The notes: generated from the sequence alone by a model not told the origin. A stretch of 64,000 bases of DNA from Chitinophaga sp. S165 (GCF_003182155.1 NZ_QGTG01000004.1:62001-126000); one strand, 5' to 3'. Positions 16,114 to 23,180 are shown, numbered from the stretch's first letter. Program-made: numbers and translations.

Positions 16114-16713
16114 ATGAAAAAAACTCGTCTATTAACCCTTGCGCTGGCTGCATTATTATTTGGCACCACGGCGGTAGCGCAGACGCAGAAAGGCAACCTC
16201 ATGGTAGGAGCAGACCTCACAGATTTCGGCTTTAATTTTCAGAAGGAGAGCACAATTTTCCATTTTGATCTGAACCCTAAGCTGGCTTACTTTTTCAGGG
16301 ATGATTTAGCGCTGGGAGGTTATCTGAACTTTGGTCTTGAGACCACTGGAGGCAATGGAACGAATGTGAATTACGGCGTTGGTGCGCTGGGCCGCTATTA
16401 TATTCATGATGAGAATGTGCGTAAGCTGGAGTTTTCTAAGCGCGTCCGTTTTTTTGGAGAGGCTAATGTGGGTTTCGGAGGAACTAATCCGGCGAACGGG
16501 GCTTCTACGAATGGGCTACAGTTAGGAGTAGGGCCTGGGTTGTCTTATTTCATTACGCCTAATGTGGCGCTGGATGCGTTGCTGAAGTATGATGTGATCA
16601 TAGGCTTTGGTAATTCGGTTACCGCGCACCAGCTAAATTTCGGTTTAGGTTTCCAGATCTTTTTACCGACGGCGAAAGCGCGGGCTATCATGCGGGAGGA
16701 AACGGGCAAGTAA
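16114..16713 (+). CDS. Outer membrane beta-barrel protein
   Basis: From ATG 16114 the product is 199 residues; the frame is open from 16081, but MKKTRLLTLALAALLFGTTAVAQ is a textbook signal peptide and fixes this start. The mature part alternates short amphipathic strands (FGFNFQKESTIFHFDLNPKLAYFF, LALGGYLNFGLE, VNYGVGALGRYYI, RFFGEANVGFGG, LQLGVGPGLSYFI) and matches small 8-stranded outer-membrane barrels of Bacteroidota. The function is unknown. It immediately precedes the three peptide cassettes and shares a possible upstream motif with them. Confidence 0.85.
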   Translation: MKKTRLLTLALAALLFGTTAVAQTQKGNLMVGADLTDFGFNFQKESTIFHFDLNPKLAYFFRDDLALGGYLNFGLETTGGNGTNVNYGVGALGRYYIHDENVRKLEFSKRVRFFGEANVGFGGTNPANGASTNGLQLGVGPGLSYFITPNVALDALLKYDVIIGFGNSVTAHQLNFGLGFQIFLPTAKARAIMREETGK

Positions 16714-16856
16714 GGGATGTTCAGGGTGTTTGAACGAGGCTAGCTTACTCTTGAACGGACTGAATGAACTGGTTGAGAATGAATGAGAATGAACGGAACT
16801 TTAATGATGAGCGCCATTTAATTTAGAGTGTTCGCGGGAACAGTGTATCGTGAACT

Positions 16857-16888
16857 GGGAATCGCCGAAAACCAGATAGAGTAGGCAT
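16857..16888 (+). promoter_or_regulatory. Conserved leader element, peptide cassette 1
   Basis: GGGAATCGCCGAAAACCAGA, then TAGAGTAGGCAT, is copy 1 of a 5' element present three times (also 17198 and 17583). This copy differs most from the others. It ends 23 nt before the ATG of peptide 1. Confidence 0.85.
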
Positions 16889-16911
16889 GACACCCTCTTA
16901 AATCTAATGCT

Positions 16912-16974
16912 ATGACATCCAGCATCCTTGCTGCAATTCTCGGATTTGTGAAGAATTTGTTACGTAGTTTGTAG
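16912..16974 (+). CDS. Small hydrophobic peptide, cassette 1
   Basis: A 20-codon frame encodes MTSSILAAILGFVKNLLRSL, then TAG. It aligns without gaps to peptides 2 and 3 over ILAAILGFVKNLL versus LLALIFGLLNSLL. Unlike those it carries Lys and Arg, making it a cationic amphipathic helix. It lies between a conserved leader and a strong terminator, giving a predicted message of about 170 nt. No known family is recognised. It resembles type I toxin peptides and small membrane peptides in size and character; neither role is demonstrated. Confidence 0.65.
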   Translation: MTSSILAAILGFVKNLLRSL

Positions 16975-17000
16975 GCTCCGCAGACATTGTAAAAATGTTA

Positions 17001-17028
17001 GGCCCTGGCAGGTTGCCAGGGCTTTTTT
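17001..17028 (+). terminator. Terminator of peptide cassette 1
   Basis: GCCCTGGCA (17002-17010) pairs perfectly with TGCCAGGGC (17014-17022), followed by TTTTTT. Confidence 0.92.
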
Positions 17029-17197
17029 ATTAAATGGGAAGTAGAAAACAGCCGAGCGTGTCCAAAAAGGAGATTCTGTTTAGTCACGGCGGCAAGTTGA
17101 ATGGAATGGCATAACTGCTTGTAGATGAATGAAAGTGAACATGTTGATTTTGTGACCAGCCATTAAATTCGCCGGAGGAAAGATGATCATCTCCTTT

Positions 17198-17230
17198 GGG
17201 ATTGCCGAAAACCAAGAAAAGAGTAGGTAT
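17198..17230 (+). promoter_or_regulatory. Conserved leader element, peptide cassette 2
   Basis: GGGATTGCCGAAAACCAAGA, then AAAGAGTAGGTAT. It is preceded by CTCCTTT, so CTTTG may be the 3' part of a -7 element and the leader may be the very 5' end of the transcript. TGCC can pair with GGTA across it. Confidence 0.88.
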
Positions 17231-17250
17231 TAACCATCAAATAATTCGTA

Positions 17251-17319
17251 ATGGATTTGATTAATCAGTTACTGGCAACTCTTTTTGCGTTGCTGGCGTC
17301 CTTGCTGGGCGGGTTGTAA
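17251..17319 (+). CDS. Small hydrophobic peptide, cassette 2
   Basis: A 22-codon frame starts MDLINQLLATL and ends ASLLGGL. Compared codon by codon with peptide 3, at least six differences are synonymous (for example GAT-TTG/TTA, AAT/AAC, CTG/TTG, GCA/GCT, CTG/TTG, TTG/TTA), the pattern of a translated sequence under selection. It is leucine-rich, uncharged apart from Asp2, and long enough to span a membrane once. Its leader, spacing and terminator match cassettes 1 and 3. The function is unknown. Confidence 0.75.
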   Translation: MDLINQLLATLFALLASLLGGL

Positions 17320-17387
17320 TAGTAAGTTCCAAGTTCCCTAAGGGATCTGTAATGCGATGAAGCGCTGAGCATGGTCCTGATTTTATT

Positions 17388-17420
17388 AAGAGCTCTCCGG
17401 TTGGGGGAGCTCTTTTTTTT
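17388..17420 (+). terminator. Terminator of peptide cassette 2
   Basis: AAGAGCTCTCC pairs with GGGGAGCTCTT (one G-T pair), followed by eight Ts. Confidence 0.9.
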
Positions 17421-17582
17421 AGTCTATTTCCTGTGGTCTACCTCTGTTCATTCTGTAACTCTTTGTTCATTTTCTGTTCATTCAGTAAGACAGCCGAACT
17501 AGCTGATAATGAATGAAATGAATGGTTGCTATTTCCCTGCTTGCACTTAACTTCGGTTCATGCACCAGCTCGTGGTTGCTTT

Positions 17583-17615
17583 GGGATTGCCGAAAACCAA
17601 GAATAGAGTAGGCAT
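17583..17615 (+). promoter_or_regulatory. Conserved leader element, peptide cassette 3
   Basis: GGGATTGCCGAAAACCAAGA, then ATAGAGTAGGCAT, preceded by TTGCTTT as in cassette 2. TGCC can pair with GGCA. It lies 22 nt before the ATG at 17638. Confidence 0.9.
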
Positions 17616-17637
17616 CACTTATGGAAAACCTTCAACT

Positions 17638-17712
17638 ATGGATTTATTAAACCAGTTATTGGCTTTAATTTTTGGCTTGTTGAATTCCTTACTGGGCAAT
17701 TTACCCATCTGA
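17638..17712 (+). CDS. Small hydrophobic peptide, cassette 3
   Basis: A 24-codon frame begins MDLLNQLLALIFGLL and ends NSLLGNLPI. It is the closest relative of peptide 2 (shared MDL.NQLLA..F.LL.SLLG). An earlier ATG at 17621 opens only nine codons in another frame and is less likely to be the product. The cassette ends with its own terminator about 45 nt later, before the rpsJ promoter. The function is unknown. Confidence 0.75.
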   Translation: MDLLNQLLALIFGLLNSLLGNLPI

Positions 17713-17757
17713 GGTCTGACAGGTTGAAAAATATTGCTTATTGCATTCCCAGACAGG

Positions 17758-17795
17758 ACAGGTCACCGGCTCCCCGGAGGCCTGTTTTTATTTTG
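17758..17795 (+). terminator. Terminator of peptide cassette 3
   Basis: ACAGG (17758-17762) pairs with CCTGT (17781-17785), with an inner CCGG/CCGG pair, followed by TTTTTATTTT. Confidence 0.85.
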
Positions 17796-17980
17796 GGCCG
17801 GTTAGGAATTGGGGTGTTTAGGGCGCTGGGCAATCATTTTTTGGTATTTGATTGAAAAACAGTATTTTGCTAATCCTCAAAAAAACTTCTTTGTGTGTTA
17901 TGGAAGGGCTGCCCTGGCCTCGTACACACAGTTCCTGATTATTTTTCCACAATTTATTTGTGAAGTAAAAAAAAACGGGT

Positions 17981-18000
17981 TACCTTTGCCCTCCCAAATT
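17981..18000 (+). promoter_or_regulatory. Promoter of the S10-spc-alpha operon
   Basis: TACCTTTGCCCTCCCAAATT contains a perfect -7 element; TTTG at 17957-17960 is the -33 element. The block is identical over 20 nt to the rpsL promoter. Confidence 0.88.
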
Positions 18001-18033
18001 GTAAGGGTAAAAACAAGAAGAAGTTCATTGCAT

Positions 18034-18339
18034 ATGTCTCAGAGAATTAGAATCAAGCTGAAGTCCTACGATCATAATCTGGTAGATAAATCTGCTGAGA
18101 AGATCGTTAAAACCGTGCGTAACACGGGCGCCGTGGTAACAGGTCCAATTCCTTTACCAACCGAAAAGAAAATTTTTACGGTGCTGCGTTCACCGCACGT
18201 TAACAAGAAGGCACGTGAGCAATTCCAGCTGTGCACGCACAAGCGTCTGTTGGATATCTACACTTCTTCTTCAAGGACAGTAGACGCGCTGAGTAAGCTC
18301 GATTTACCTTCCGGTGTGGAAGTTGAAATCAAAGCGTAG
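18034..18339 (+). CDS. rpsJ: 30S ribosomal protein S10 (uS10)
   Basis: The product is 101 residues from ATG 18034, beginning MSQRIRIKLKSYDH; the frame open upstream to 17809 spans the promoter and is rejected. S10 sits in the 30S head and also serves as NusE in antitermination. The LRSPHVNKKAREQF loop and the LDLPSGVEVEIKA end are typical. It is the first gene of the large operon, and a 212-nt structured spacer separates it from rplC. Confidence 0.97.
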   Translation: MSQRIRIKLKSYDHNLVDKSAEKIVKTVRNTGAVVTGPIPLPTEKKIFTVLRSPHVNKKAREQFQLCTHKRLLDIYTSSSRTVDALSKLDLPSGVEVEIKA

Positions 18340-18551
18340 GACATCGGCAGGTAGGCGAAAGGTCTGCCTGATTTGATTTAATATGACTGGTTGTTGCCTG
18401 GCAGAGGGACTGAATCACCTTTGTCAGTCAGATAACAACACACACAAATATAGGTCACGCCTTCTGGGTGGCCGCCCAATAAAGCATTTAAACCGCCCAT
18501 CCTGGGGATAGCTAGATCAACCCCCAGGCGCTGGGTAAAATATATATAATA
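18340..18551 (+). promoter_or_regulatory. Structured spacer ahead of rplC, candidate r-protein leader
   Basis: The longest gap inside the operon. It contains GGCAG..CTGCC near 18350-18376, a promoter-like CACCTTTG (18417-18424) and a strong stem CCTGGGG (18501-18507) with CCCCAGG (18522-18528) followed by GCGCTGGG. It may be an internal promoter plus an autoregulatory leader recognised by an operon product such as L4; that is inference. Confidence 0.5.
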
Positions 18552-19169
18552 ATGAAAGGTATTATTGGTAAAAAGATCGGCATGACCAGCATCTTCGAAC
18601 CGAATGGTAAGCAGACTGCTGTTACCATCATCGAAGCCGGTCCTTGCGTTGTAACTCAGGTAAAGACAGTAGAAACTGATGGGTACAACGCTATTCAAGT
18701 TTCATTTGGTGAGAAGAAAGAAAAGAACACTCCCAAAGCTGAACTTAATCACTTCGCGAAAGCAAGCACCTCCCCTAAAAGATTTGTAAAAGAGTTCCGC
18801 AACCCGGATGTACAAAAAGCTCTTGGTGAGACCATTACCACCGAAATATTTGCAGAAGGAGAAACAATTGAAGTAGTAGGTACTTCAAAAGGTAAAGGTT
18901 TCCAGGGTGTTGTAAAACGCCATGGATTCTCCGGTGTGGGTGAAGCTACACACGGTCAGCACGACAGAAGCAGGGCTCCTGGTTCTGTGGGTGGTTCCTC
19001 TTATCCTTCCCGCGTTTTCAAGGGTATGCGTATGGCTGGTCAGACCGGTAACGAACAGGTGAAAGTGAAAGGTCTGAAGATCCTGAAGATATTCCCTGAA
19101 AAGAATTATATCCTGGTAAGTGGTTCCGTTCCCGGCCACAATGGTTCAATCGTTTTAATCCAGAAGTAA
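18552..19169 (+). CDS. rplC: 50S ribosomal protein L3 (uL3)
   Basis: The 205-residue protein is full-length L3, an early assembly protein near the peptidyl-transferase centre. MKGIIGKKIGMTSIF, GKGFQGVVKRHGFSGVG and GSVGGSSYPSRVFKGMRMAGQTG (the loop reaching the active site) are intact. The start ATG follows a long AT-rich TATATATAATA run. rplD begins one base after the stop codon, so the two are tightly coupled. Confidence 0.97.
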   Translation: MKGIIGKKIGMTSIFEPNGKQTAVTIIEAGPCVVTQVKTVETDGYNAIQVSFGEKKEKNTPKAELNHFAKASTSPKRFVKEFRNPDVQKALGETITTEIFAEGETIEVVGTSKGKGFQGVVKRHGFSGVGEATHGQHDRSRAPGSVGGSSYPSRVFKGMRMAGQTGNEQVKVKGLKILKIFPEKNYILVSGSVPGHNGSIVLIQK

Positions 19170-19170
19170 C

Positions 19171-19809
19171 ATGCAAGTTGATATTTTAAATAAAGAAGGT
19201 AAGAAAACCGGCAGGACCATTGAGCTTCCTGAGGAAATTTTCGGTGTGGAGCCTAACAACCACGTTATTTACCTGGCAGTAAAACAGTATCTGGCCGCAC
19301 AGCGTCAGGGTACTCACAAAGTTAAGACCAGAGCTGAAGTGAAGGGTGCTTCCCGCAAACTGCACAAACAGAAAGGTACTGGTGGTTCCCGTAAAGGTAA
19401 CATCCGTAACCCGTTGTATAAAGGTGGTGGTACCATCTTCGGTCCTAAACCGCACAAATATGACATTAAGCTGAACAGAAAGGTGAAAGATCTCGCTAAG
19501 ATCTCTGCCCTGTCTACCAAAGCTAAAGAAAACAGCATCATCGTACTGGAAGATCTGAACCTGGATACACCTAAAACTAAACAGTTTGCAGGTATCCTGG
19601 CTAATCTGAATGTAAATGTAACTGGCCGTAAGACTTTATTCGTACTGCCTGAGTACAATGATAATGTTTACCTGTCTCTGAGGAACATCCCTACTGTGGA
19701 TAGCGTAATGCTGAGCGATATCAATACCTATGATATCATGAACAGCAACTACATCGTTCTCACAGAAAGTGCTGCTAAGATCTTCACTGAAGAGCCGGTA
19801 GAAGCTTAA
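19171..19809 (+). CDS. rplD: 50S ribosomal protein L4 (uL4)
   Basis: The 212-residue protein carries the L4 extended loop (GASRKLHKQKGTGGSRKGNIRNPLYKGGG, about residues 54-82) that lines the exit tunnel. In enterobacteria L4 represses its own operon; whether it does so here is unknown, but the structured spacer before rplC is a plausible target. The gene starts one base after rplC stops. Confidence 0.96.
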   Translation: MQVDILNKEGKKTGRTIELPEEIFGVEPNNHVIYLAVKQYLAAQRQGTHKVKTRAEVKGASRKLHKQKGTGGSRKGNIRNPLYKGGGTIFGPKPHKYDIKLNRKVKDLAKISALSTKAKENSIIVLEDLNLDTPKTKQFAGILANLNVNVTGRKTLFVLPEYNDNVYLSLRNIPTVDSVMLSDINTYDIMNSNYIVLTESAAKIFTEEPVEA

Positions 19810-19830
19810 TAGTTAATATTACAAAAACAC

Positions 19831-19858
19831 AGCTTGCGGGTAACCGCAACTCAAAGCT
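19831..19858. repeat. Hairpin between rplD and rplW
   Basis: TTGCGG (19834-19839) pairs with CCGCAA (19844-19849), closed further out by AGCT/AGCT. There is no T-run. Confidence 0.6.
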
Positions 19859-19865
19859 ATAAAAG

Positions 19866-20165
19866 ATGAGACTTTCAGACGTTTTAATCAAACCGGTGGT
19901 AAGTGAAAAGGTGAACAAAGCCACTGATAAATTCAACCGCTACTACTTCATCGTGGATAAAAAATCCAACAAACTGGAGATCAAAAAAGCAGTGGAAGAA
20001 TTTTACGGTGTGACCGTAGCTGAAGTGAACACCGCGGTAATGCCAGGTAAGGCAAAACAGCGCTTTACTAAAGCAGGCTTCATCGCTGGTAAAAAACCTT
20101 CTTACAAAAAGGCGGTTGTTACACTGGCTCAAGGAGAAACTATAGATCTGTATGCTAACATATAG
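19866..20165 (+). CDS. rplW: 50S ribosomal protein L23 (uL23)
   Basis: The 99-residue protein is the tunnel-exit protein that docks trigger factor and SRP. It opens MRLSDVLIKPVVSEKVN and carries the family segment NKLEIKKAVEEFYGVTVAEVNT, then GKAKQRFTKAG and KPSYKKAVVTL. It lies 56 nt after rplD. Confidence 0.96.
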   Translation: MRLSDVLIKPVVSEKVNKATDKFNRYYFIVDKKSNKLEIKKAVEEFYGVTVAEVNTAVMPGKAKQRFTKAGFIAGKKPSYKKAVVTLAQGETIDLYANI

Positions 20166-20169
20166 TGCT

Positions 20170-20192
20170 CATTCCTGCGTAACAGCAGGATG
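20170..20192. repeat. Hairpin between rplW and rplB
   Basis: CATTCCTGC pairs with GCAGGATG with one bulged T. There is no T-run. Confidence 0.5.
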
Positions 20193-20251
20193 ATGGATGT
20201 ATATACAGATCACTTTTTATAATAGAAACTAGTTAAACACGACACTAGATC

Positions 20252-20677
20252 ATGGCACTGAAGAAATACAAACCGATGACAGCCGGTACCCGTTGGAAAA
20301 TAGGCAACGCGTATGCAGAGCTGACCACGGATACCCCTGAAAAAAGCCTGCTGGAGCCTATCAAGAAGTCCGGCGGTAGAAACGTACAGGGTAGAAGGTC
20401 TATGCGCTACATTGGTGGTGGTCACAAACAACACTACCGTATCATAGATTTCAAACGTGACAAACACGACATTCCAGCTACAGTTAAATCTATCGAATAC
20501 GATCCGAACCGTAGCGCATTCATCGCTCTGCTGAACTATGCAGATGGTGAAAAACGTTACATCCTGGCTCCACAGGGTCTGCAGGTAGGTGCTACCGTAA
20601 CAAGCGGTCCTAATGCAGCTCCGGAAGTTGGTAACGCGCTGGTGCTGAAAAACATGCCACTGGGTACTGTTGTTCAC
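20252..20677 (-). other. Antisense shadow frame over rplB (not a gene)
   Basis: A long open frame on the minus strand overlaps the 5' half of rplB. It is Cys/Phe/Ser-rich, resembles no family and has no promoter; it is a by-product of rplB codon usage. Recorded only so that it is not mistaken for a gene. Confidence 0.9.
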
Positions 20678-21085
20678 AACATCGAGTTACAGCCTGGCAG
20701 AGGCGGTGCAATCGCAAGAAGCGCCGGTACTTATGCTCAGCTGTCCAACAAGGAAGAAAAATATGCCGTTCTGAAAATGCCTTCTGGTGAACTGCGCAAA
20801 GTGTTGATCACATGTGCTGCAACTGTAGGTACTGTTTCTAACTCAGATCACGCGTTACAGTCTATCGGTAAAGCAGGTGCTAACCGTTGGAGAGGTATCA
20901 AGCCTCGTAACCGTGGTGTTGCGATGAACCCGGTGGATCACCCGATGGGTGGTGGTGAAGGTAAATCTTCCGGCGGTCACCCAAGATCCAGAACAGGTAA
21001 ATATGCGAAAGGTCTGAAGACAAGAAAGTCGCATAAGAGCTCTGATAAACTGATCATCAGCAGGAAAAACGGTAAGAAATTATAA
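20252..21085 (+). CDS. rplB: 50S ribosomal protein L2 (uL2)
   Basis: The 277-residue L2 is essential for subunit association and peptidyl transfer. RRSMRYIGGGHKQHYRIIDFKRDK, PGRGGAIARSAGTYAQL and the active-site histidine region MNPVDHPMGGGEGKSSGGHP (with the universally conserved His) are intact. An 84-nt spacer with a perfect 10-bp hairpin precedes rpsS. Confidence 0.97.
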   Translation: MALKKYKPMTAGTRWKIGNAYAELTTDTPEKSLLEPIKKSGGRNVQGRRSMRYIGGGHKQHYRIIDFKRDKHDIPATVKSIEYDPNRSAFIALLNYADGEKRYILAPQGLQVGATVTSGPNAAPEVGNALVLKNMPLGTVVHNIELQPGRGGAIARSAGTYAQLSNKEEKYAVLKMPSGELRKVLITCAATVGTVSNSDHALQSIGKAGANRWRGIKPRNRGVAMNPVDHPMGGGEGKSSGGHPRSRTGKYAKGLKTRKSHKSSDKLIISRKNGKKL

Positions 21086-21099
21086 ACTTAACGCCTTAA

Positions 21100-21136
21100 C
21101 AGTTCCGCTGACGCAGAGAACGCAAAAGCGGAACTG
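21100..21136. repeat. Hairpin between rplB and rpsS
   Basis: CAGTTCCGCT (21100-21109) is perfectly complementary to AGCGGAACTG (21127-21136). There is no T-run. Confidence 0.8.
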
Positions 21137-21168
21137 ATAAAGCGGATCTGGAATAAAAACAACAAGAC

Positions 21169-21435
21169 ATGGGTCGTTCCATAAAAAAAGGTCCTTACGT
21201 TGACCAGAAATTAGAGCAGAAAGTTGAGAAAATGAATGAAGGCACCAAGCGTACTGTAATCAAGACCTGGAGCCGTCGTTCTACTATCACGCCTGATTTT
21301 GTAGGCCACACATTTGCGGTACACAATGGCAACAAATTCATCCCTGTATACGTGACCGAATTCATGGTAGGTCATAAACTGGGCGAATTTGCACCAACCC
21401 GCAACTTTAAAGGACACGCTAACAAGAAAATGTAG
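21169..21435 (+). CDS. rpsS: 30S ribosomal protein S19 (uS19)
   Basis: The 88-residue S19 binds 16S rRNA in the 30S head with S13. MGRSIKKGPYVDQKL, TWSRRSTITPDFVGHTFAVHNG and LGEFAPTRNFKGHA are all family-typical. It is the fifth gene of the operon. Confidence 0.97.
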   Translation: MGRSIKKGPYVDQKLEQKVEKMNEGTKRTVIKTWSRRSTITPDFVGHTFAVHNGNKFIPVYVTEFMVGHKLGEFAPTRNFKGHANKKM

Positions 21436-21441
21436 TAAATC

Positions 21442-21496
21442 GTTTGAAGTTTAAAGTTTGAGGTTTTTGATTCACCTCTAAACCCAAACTTCGAAC
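21442..21496. repeat. Iterated-word hairpin between rpsS and rplV
   Basis: GTTTGAAGTTTAAAGTTTG with AGGT on the left pairs with ACCT and CAAACTTCGAAC on the right around TTTTGATTC. The left arm iterates the word (G)AAGTTT/AAAGTTT. There is no T-run. Confidence 0.75.
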
Positions 21497-21521
21497 CTCA
21501 AATCACAAATTATAATAGAAA

Positions 21522-21881
21522 ATGGAAGCAGTAGCTAAGCTTAACAATAATCCTACATCAACCCGCAAAATGCGTTTGCTGGCTGACCTGATCCGTGGTC
21601 TGGATGTAGAAAAAGCTCTGAATATTTTGAAATTCCATCCTAAGCATCCCAGCGTTCCGTTGGAAAAGCTGTTGTTGTCTGCCGTTGCAAACTGGAAAGT
21701 GAAGAACGAAGGTACAAGAGCAGAAGATGCTAACCTGCAGGTTAAAACCATCTTCGTTGATGGTGGCCGTATCCTGAAAAGAATGCGTCCGGCACCACAG
21801 GGTAGAGGTTATCGCGTTCGCAAGAGAAGCAACCATGTAACAATTGTTGTTGATAGCCGTCCTGCAGTGGAAGCAAAATAA
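21522..21881 (+). CDS. rplV: 50S ribosomal protein L22 (uL22)
   Basis: The 119-residue L22 has the long beta-hairpin that lines the exit tunnel near the macrolide site (GGRILKRMRPAPQGRGYRVRKRSNHVTIVV). The N-terminal part, NNPTSTRKMRLLADLIRG, is typical. It lies 43 nt upstream of rpsC. Confidence 0.96.
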   Translation: MEAVAKLNNNPTSTRKMRLLADLIRGLDVEKALNILKFHPKHPSVPLEKLLLSAVANWKVKNEGTRAEDANLQVKTIFVDGGRILKRMRPAPQGRGYRVRKRSNHVTIVVDSRPAVEAK

Positions 21882-21924
21882 AAGAAACTAAAACTATTTA
21901 TCTAATAGACAAATAAACCAGAAC

Positions 21925-22719
21925 ATGGGTCAGAAAACAAATCCTATTGGTAACAGGTTAGGTATCATCAGAGGATGGGACTCCAATTGGTATGGTGGCA
22001 AAAAGGATTATGCTACCAAACTGATCGAGGATAACAAGATCAGGACTTACCTGAATGCCCGTATCAACAAAGGCGGCATTTCCAGGGTAGTGATTGAAAG
22101 AACTTTAGGTAAACTGATCATCACCATTCATACATCTAAACCTGGTATCATCATAGGTAAAGGTGGTGGAGAGGTAGACCGCATCAAGGAAGAGCTGAAG
22201 AAACTGACAGGAAAAGAAGACGTACAGATCAACATTCTGGAGATCCGTCGTCCGGAAATAGATGCAAATATCGTAGCTGAAACCATCGCTAAGCAGATCG
22301 AAAGCCGTATCAACTATAAACGTGCGATCAAAATGGCAATCGCAACTGCTCTGAGAATGGGTGCTGAAGGTATCAAGGTGAAAGTAGGCGGCCGTTTAGG
22401 TGGTGCTGAAATCGCACGTTCAGAAGAAATGAAGCAAGGTCGTGTACCATTGCACACTTTCCGTATGGACATTGATTACGCTTCTATTTTCGCTCTGACC
22501 GTTTACGGTAAGATCGGTATCAAAGTATGGATCTGTAAAGGCGAAGTACTTGGCGAACGTGACCTGAACCCTAACGCAATTTCTGCTAAAGATGGTGAAG
22601 GACGTCCAAGTGGTGGCGACAGAAGAGGTGGTGACAACCGTGGTGGCGACAGAAGAGGCGGTGATAACCGTGGTGGCGACAGAAGAGGTGGTGACAACCG
22701 TGGTGGTGGCCGCAGATAA
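21925..22719 (+). CDS. rpsC: 30S ribosomal protein S3 (uS3) with RGG-like repeat tail
   Basis: The first 215 or so residues are a normal S3 with KH domain (SKPGIIIGKGGGEVDRIKEEL) and C-terminal domain (GRLGGAEIARSEEMKQGRVPLHTFRMDIDYA). S3 forms part of the mRNA entry helicase. After about residue 230 the protein continues into a Gly/Asp/Arg tail of repeated GGDRRGGDNR units ending GGGRR, making it 264 residues. The tail is probably disordered, can carry both charges and lies near the mRNA entrance; its role is unknown. Confidence 0.97.
   Translation: MGQKTNPIGNRLGIIRGWDSNWYGGKKDYATKLIEDNKIRTYLNARINKGGISRVVIERTLGKLIITIHTSKPGIIIGKGGGEVDRIKEELKKLTGKEDVQINILEIRRPEIDANIVAETIAKQIESRINYKRAIKMAIATALRMGAEGIKVKVGGRLGGAEIARSEEMKQGRVPLHTFRMDIDYASIFALTVYGKIGIKVWICKGEVLGERDLNPNAISAKDGEGRPSGGDRRGGDNRGGDRRGGDNRGGDRRGGDNRGGGRR
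22612..22711 (+). repeat. 30-bp tandem repeat encoding the S3 tail
   Basis: A 30-bp unit coding GGDRRGGDNR is repeated three times, with synonymous variation between units (GGT/GGC, GAC/GAT), then a shorter remnant. Reading frame and charge pattern are maintained. Confidence 0.9.
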
Positions 22720-22760
22720 GCTTACTTAACAATTAACATTAACAATTAACTAATACCAAG

Positions 22761-23180
22761 ATGTTACAGCCAAAGAGAACGAAACACAGGAAGATGCATA
22801 AAGGCCGCATCAAAGGTAACGCTAAGCGTGGCGCGGCTATTTCCTTTGGTAGTTTCGGTCTGAAAGCATTAGAACCTAAGTGGATCACCGATAGGCAGAT
22901 TGAAGCTGCCAGGGTTGCTCTGACCAGGCATATGAAACGTGAAGGTAACGTGTGGATCCGTATTTTCCCGGATAAGTCTATCACCGCCAAACCACTGGAA
23001 GTGAGGATGGGTAAAGGTAAGGGTGCTCCTGACCATTGGGCTGCAGTAGTGAAACCAGGCCGCATTTTATTTGAGGCTGATGGTGTTCCTTTACAGGTAG
23101 CTAAAGAAGCAATGGAACTGGCTGCACAGAAACTGCCGATTAAAGTGAAATTTGTAGTGCGTCCCGATTACGTTGCATAA
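22761..23180 (+). CDS. rplP: 50S ribosomal protein L16 (uL16)
   Basis: The 139-residue L16 helps position the A-site tRNA. MLQPKRTKHRKMHKGR, the ISFGSFGLKALEP segment and RMGKGKGAPDHWAAVVKPGRILFE are intact. The upstream spacer iterates ATTAACA. Confidence 0.97.
   Translation: MLQPKRTKHRKMHKGRIKGNAKRGAAISFGSFGLKALEPKWITDRQIEAARVALTRHMKREGNVWIRIFPDKSITAKPLEVRMGKGKGAPDHWAAVVKPGRILFEADGVPLQVAKEAMELAAQKLPIKVKFVVRPDYVA

Noticed and set aside
17621..17650. Earlier ATG in cassette 3 (nine codons)
   Set aside because: It does not align with the other cassettes; the 17638 start does.
16857..17800. Antisense promoter for a type I antitoxin RNA in the peptide cassettes
   Set aside because: Only a one-mismatch TATTCTTG on the minus strand of leader 3 was found and it is not kept in the other copies; an antisense RNA cannot be claimed from sequence.
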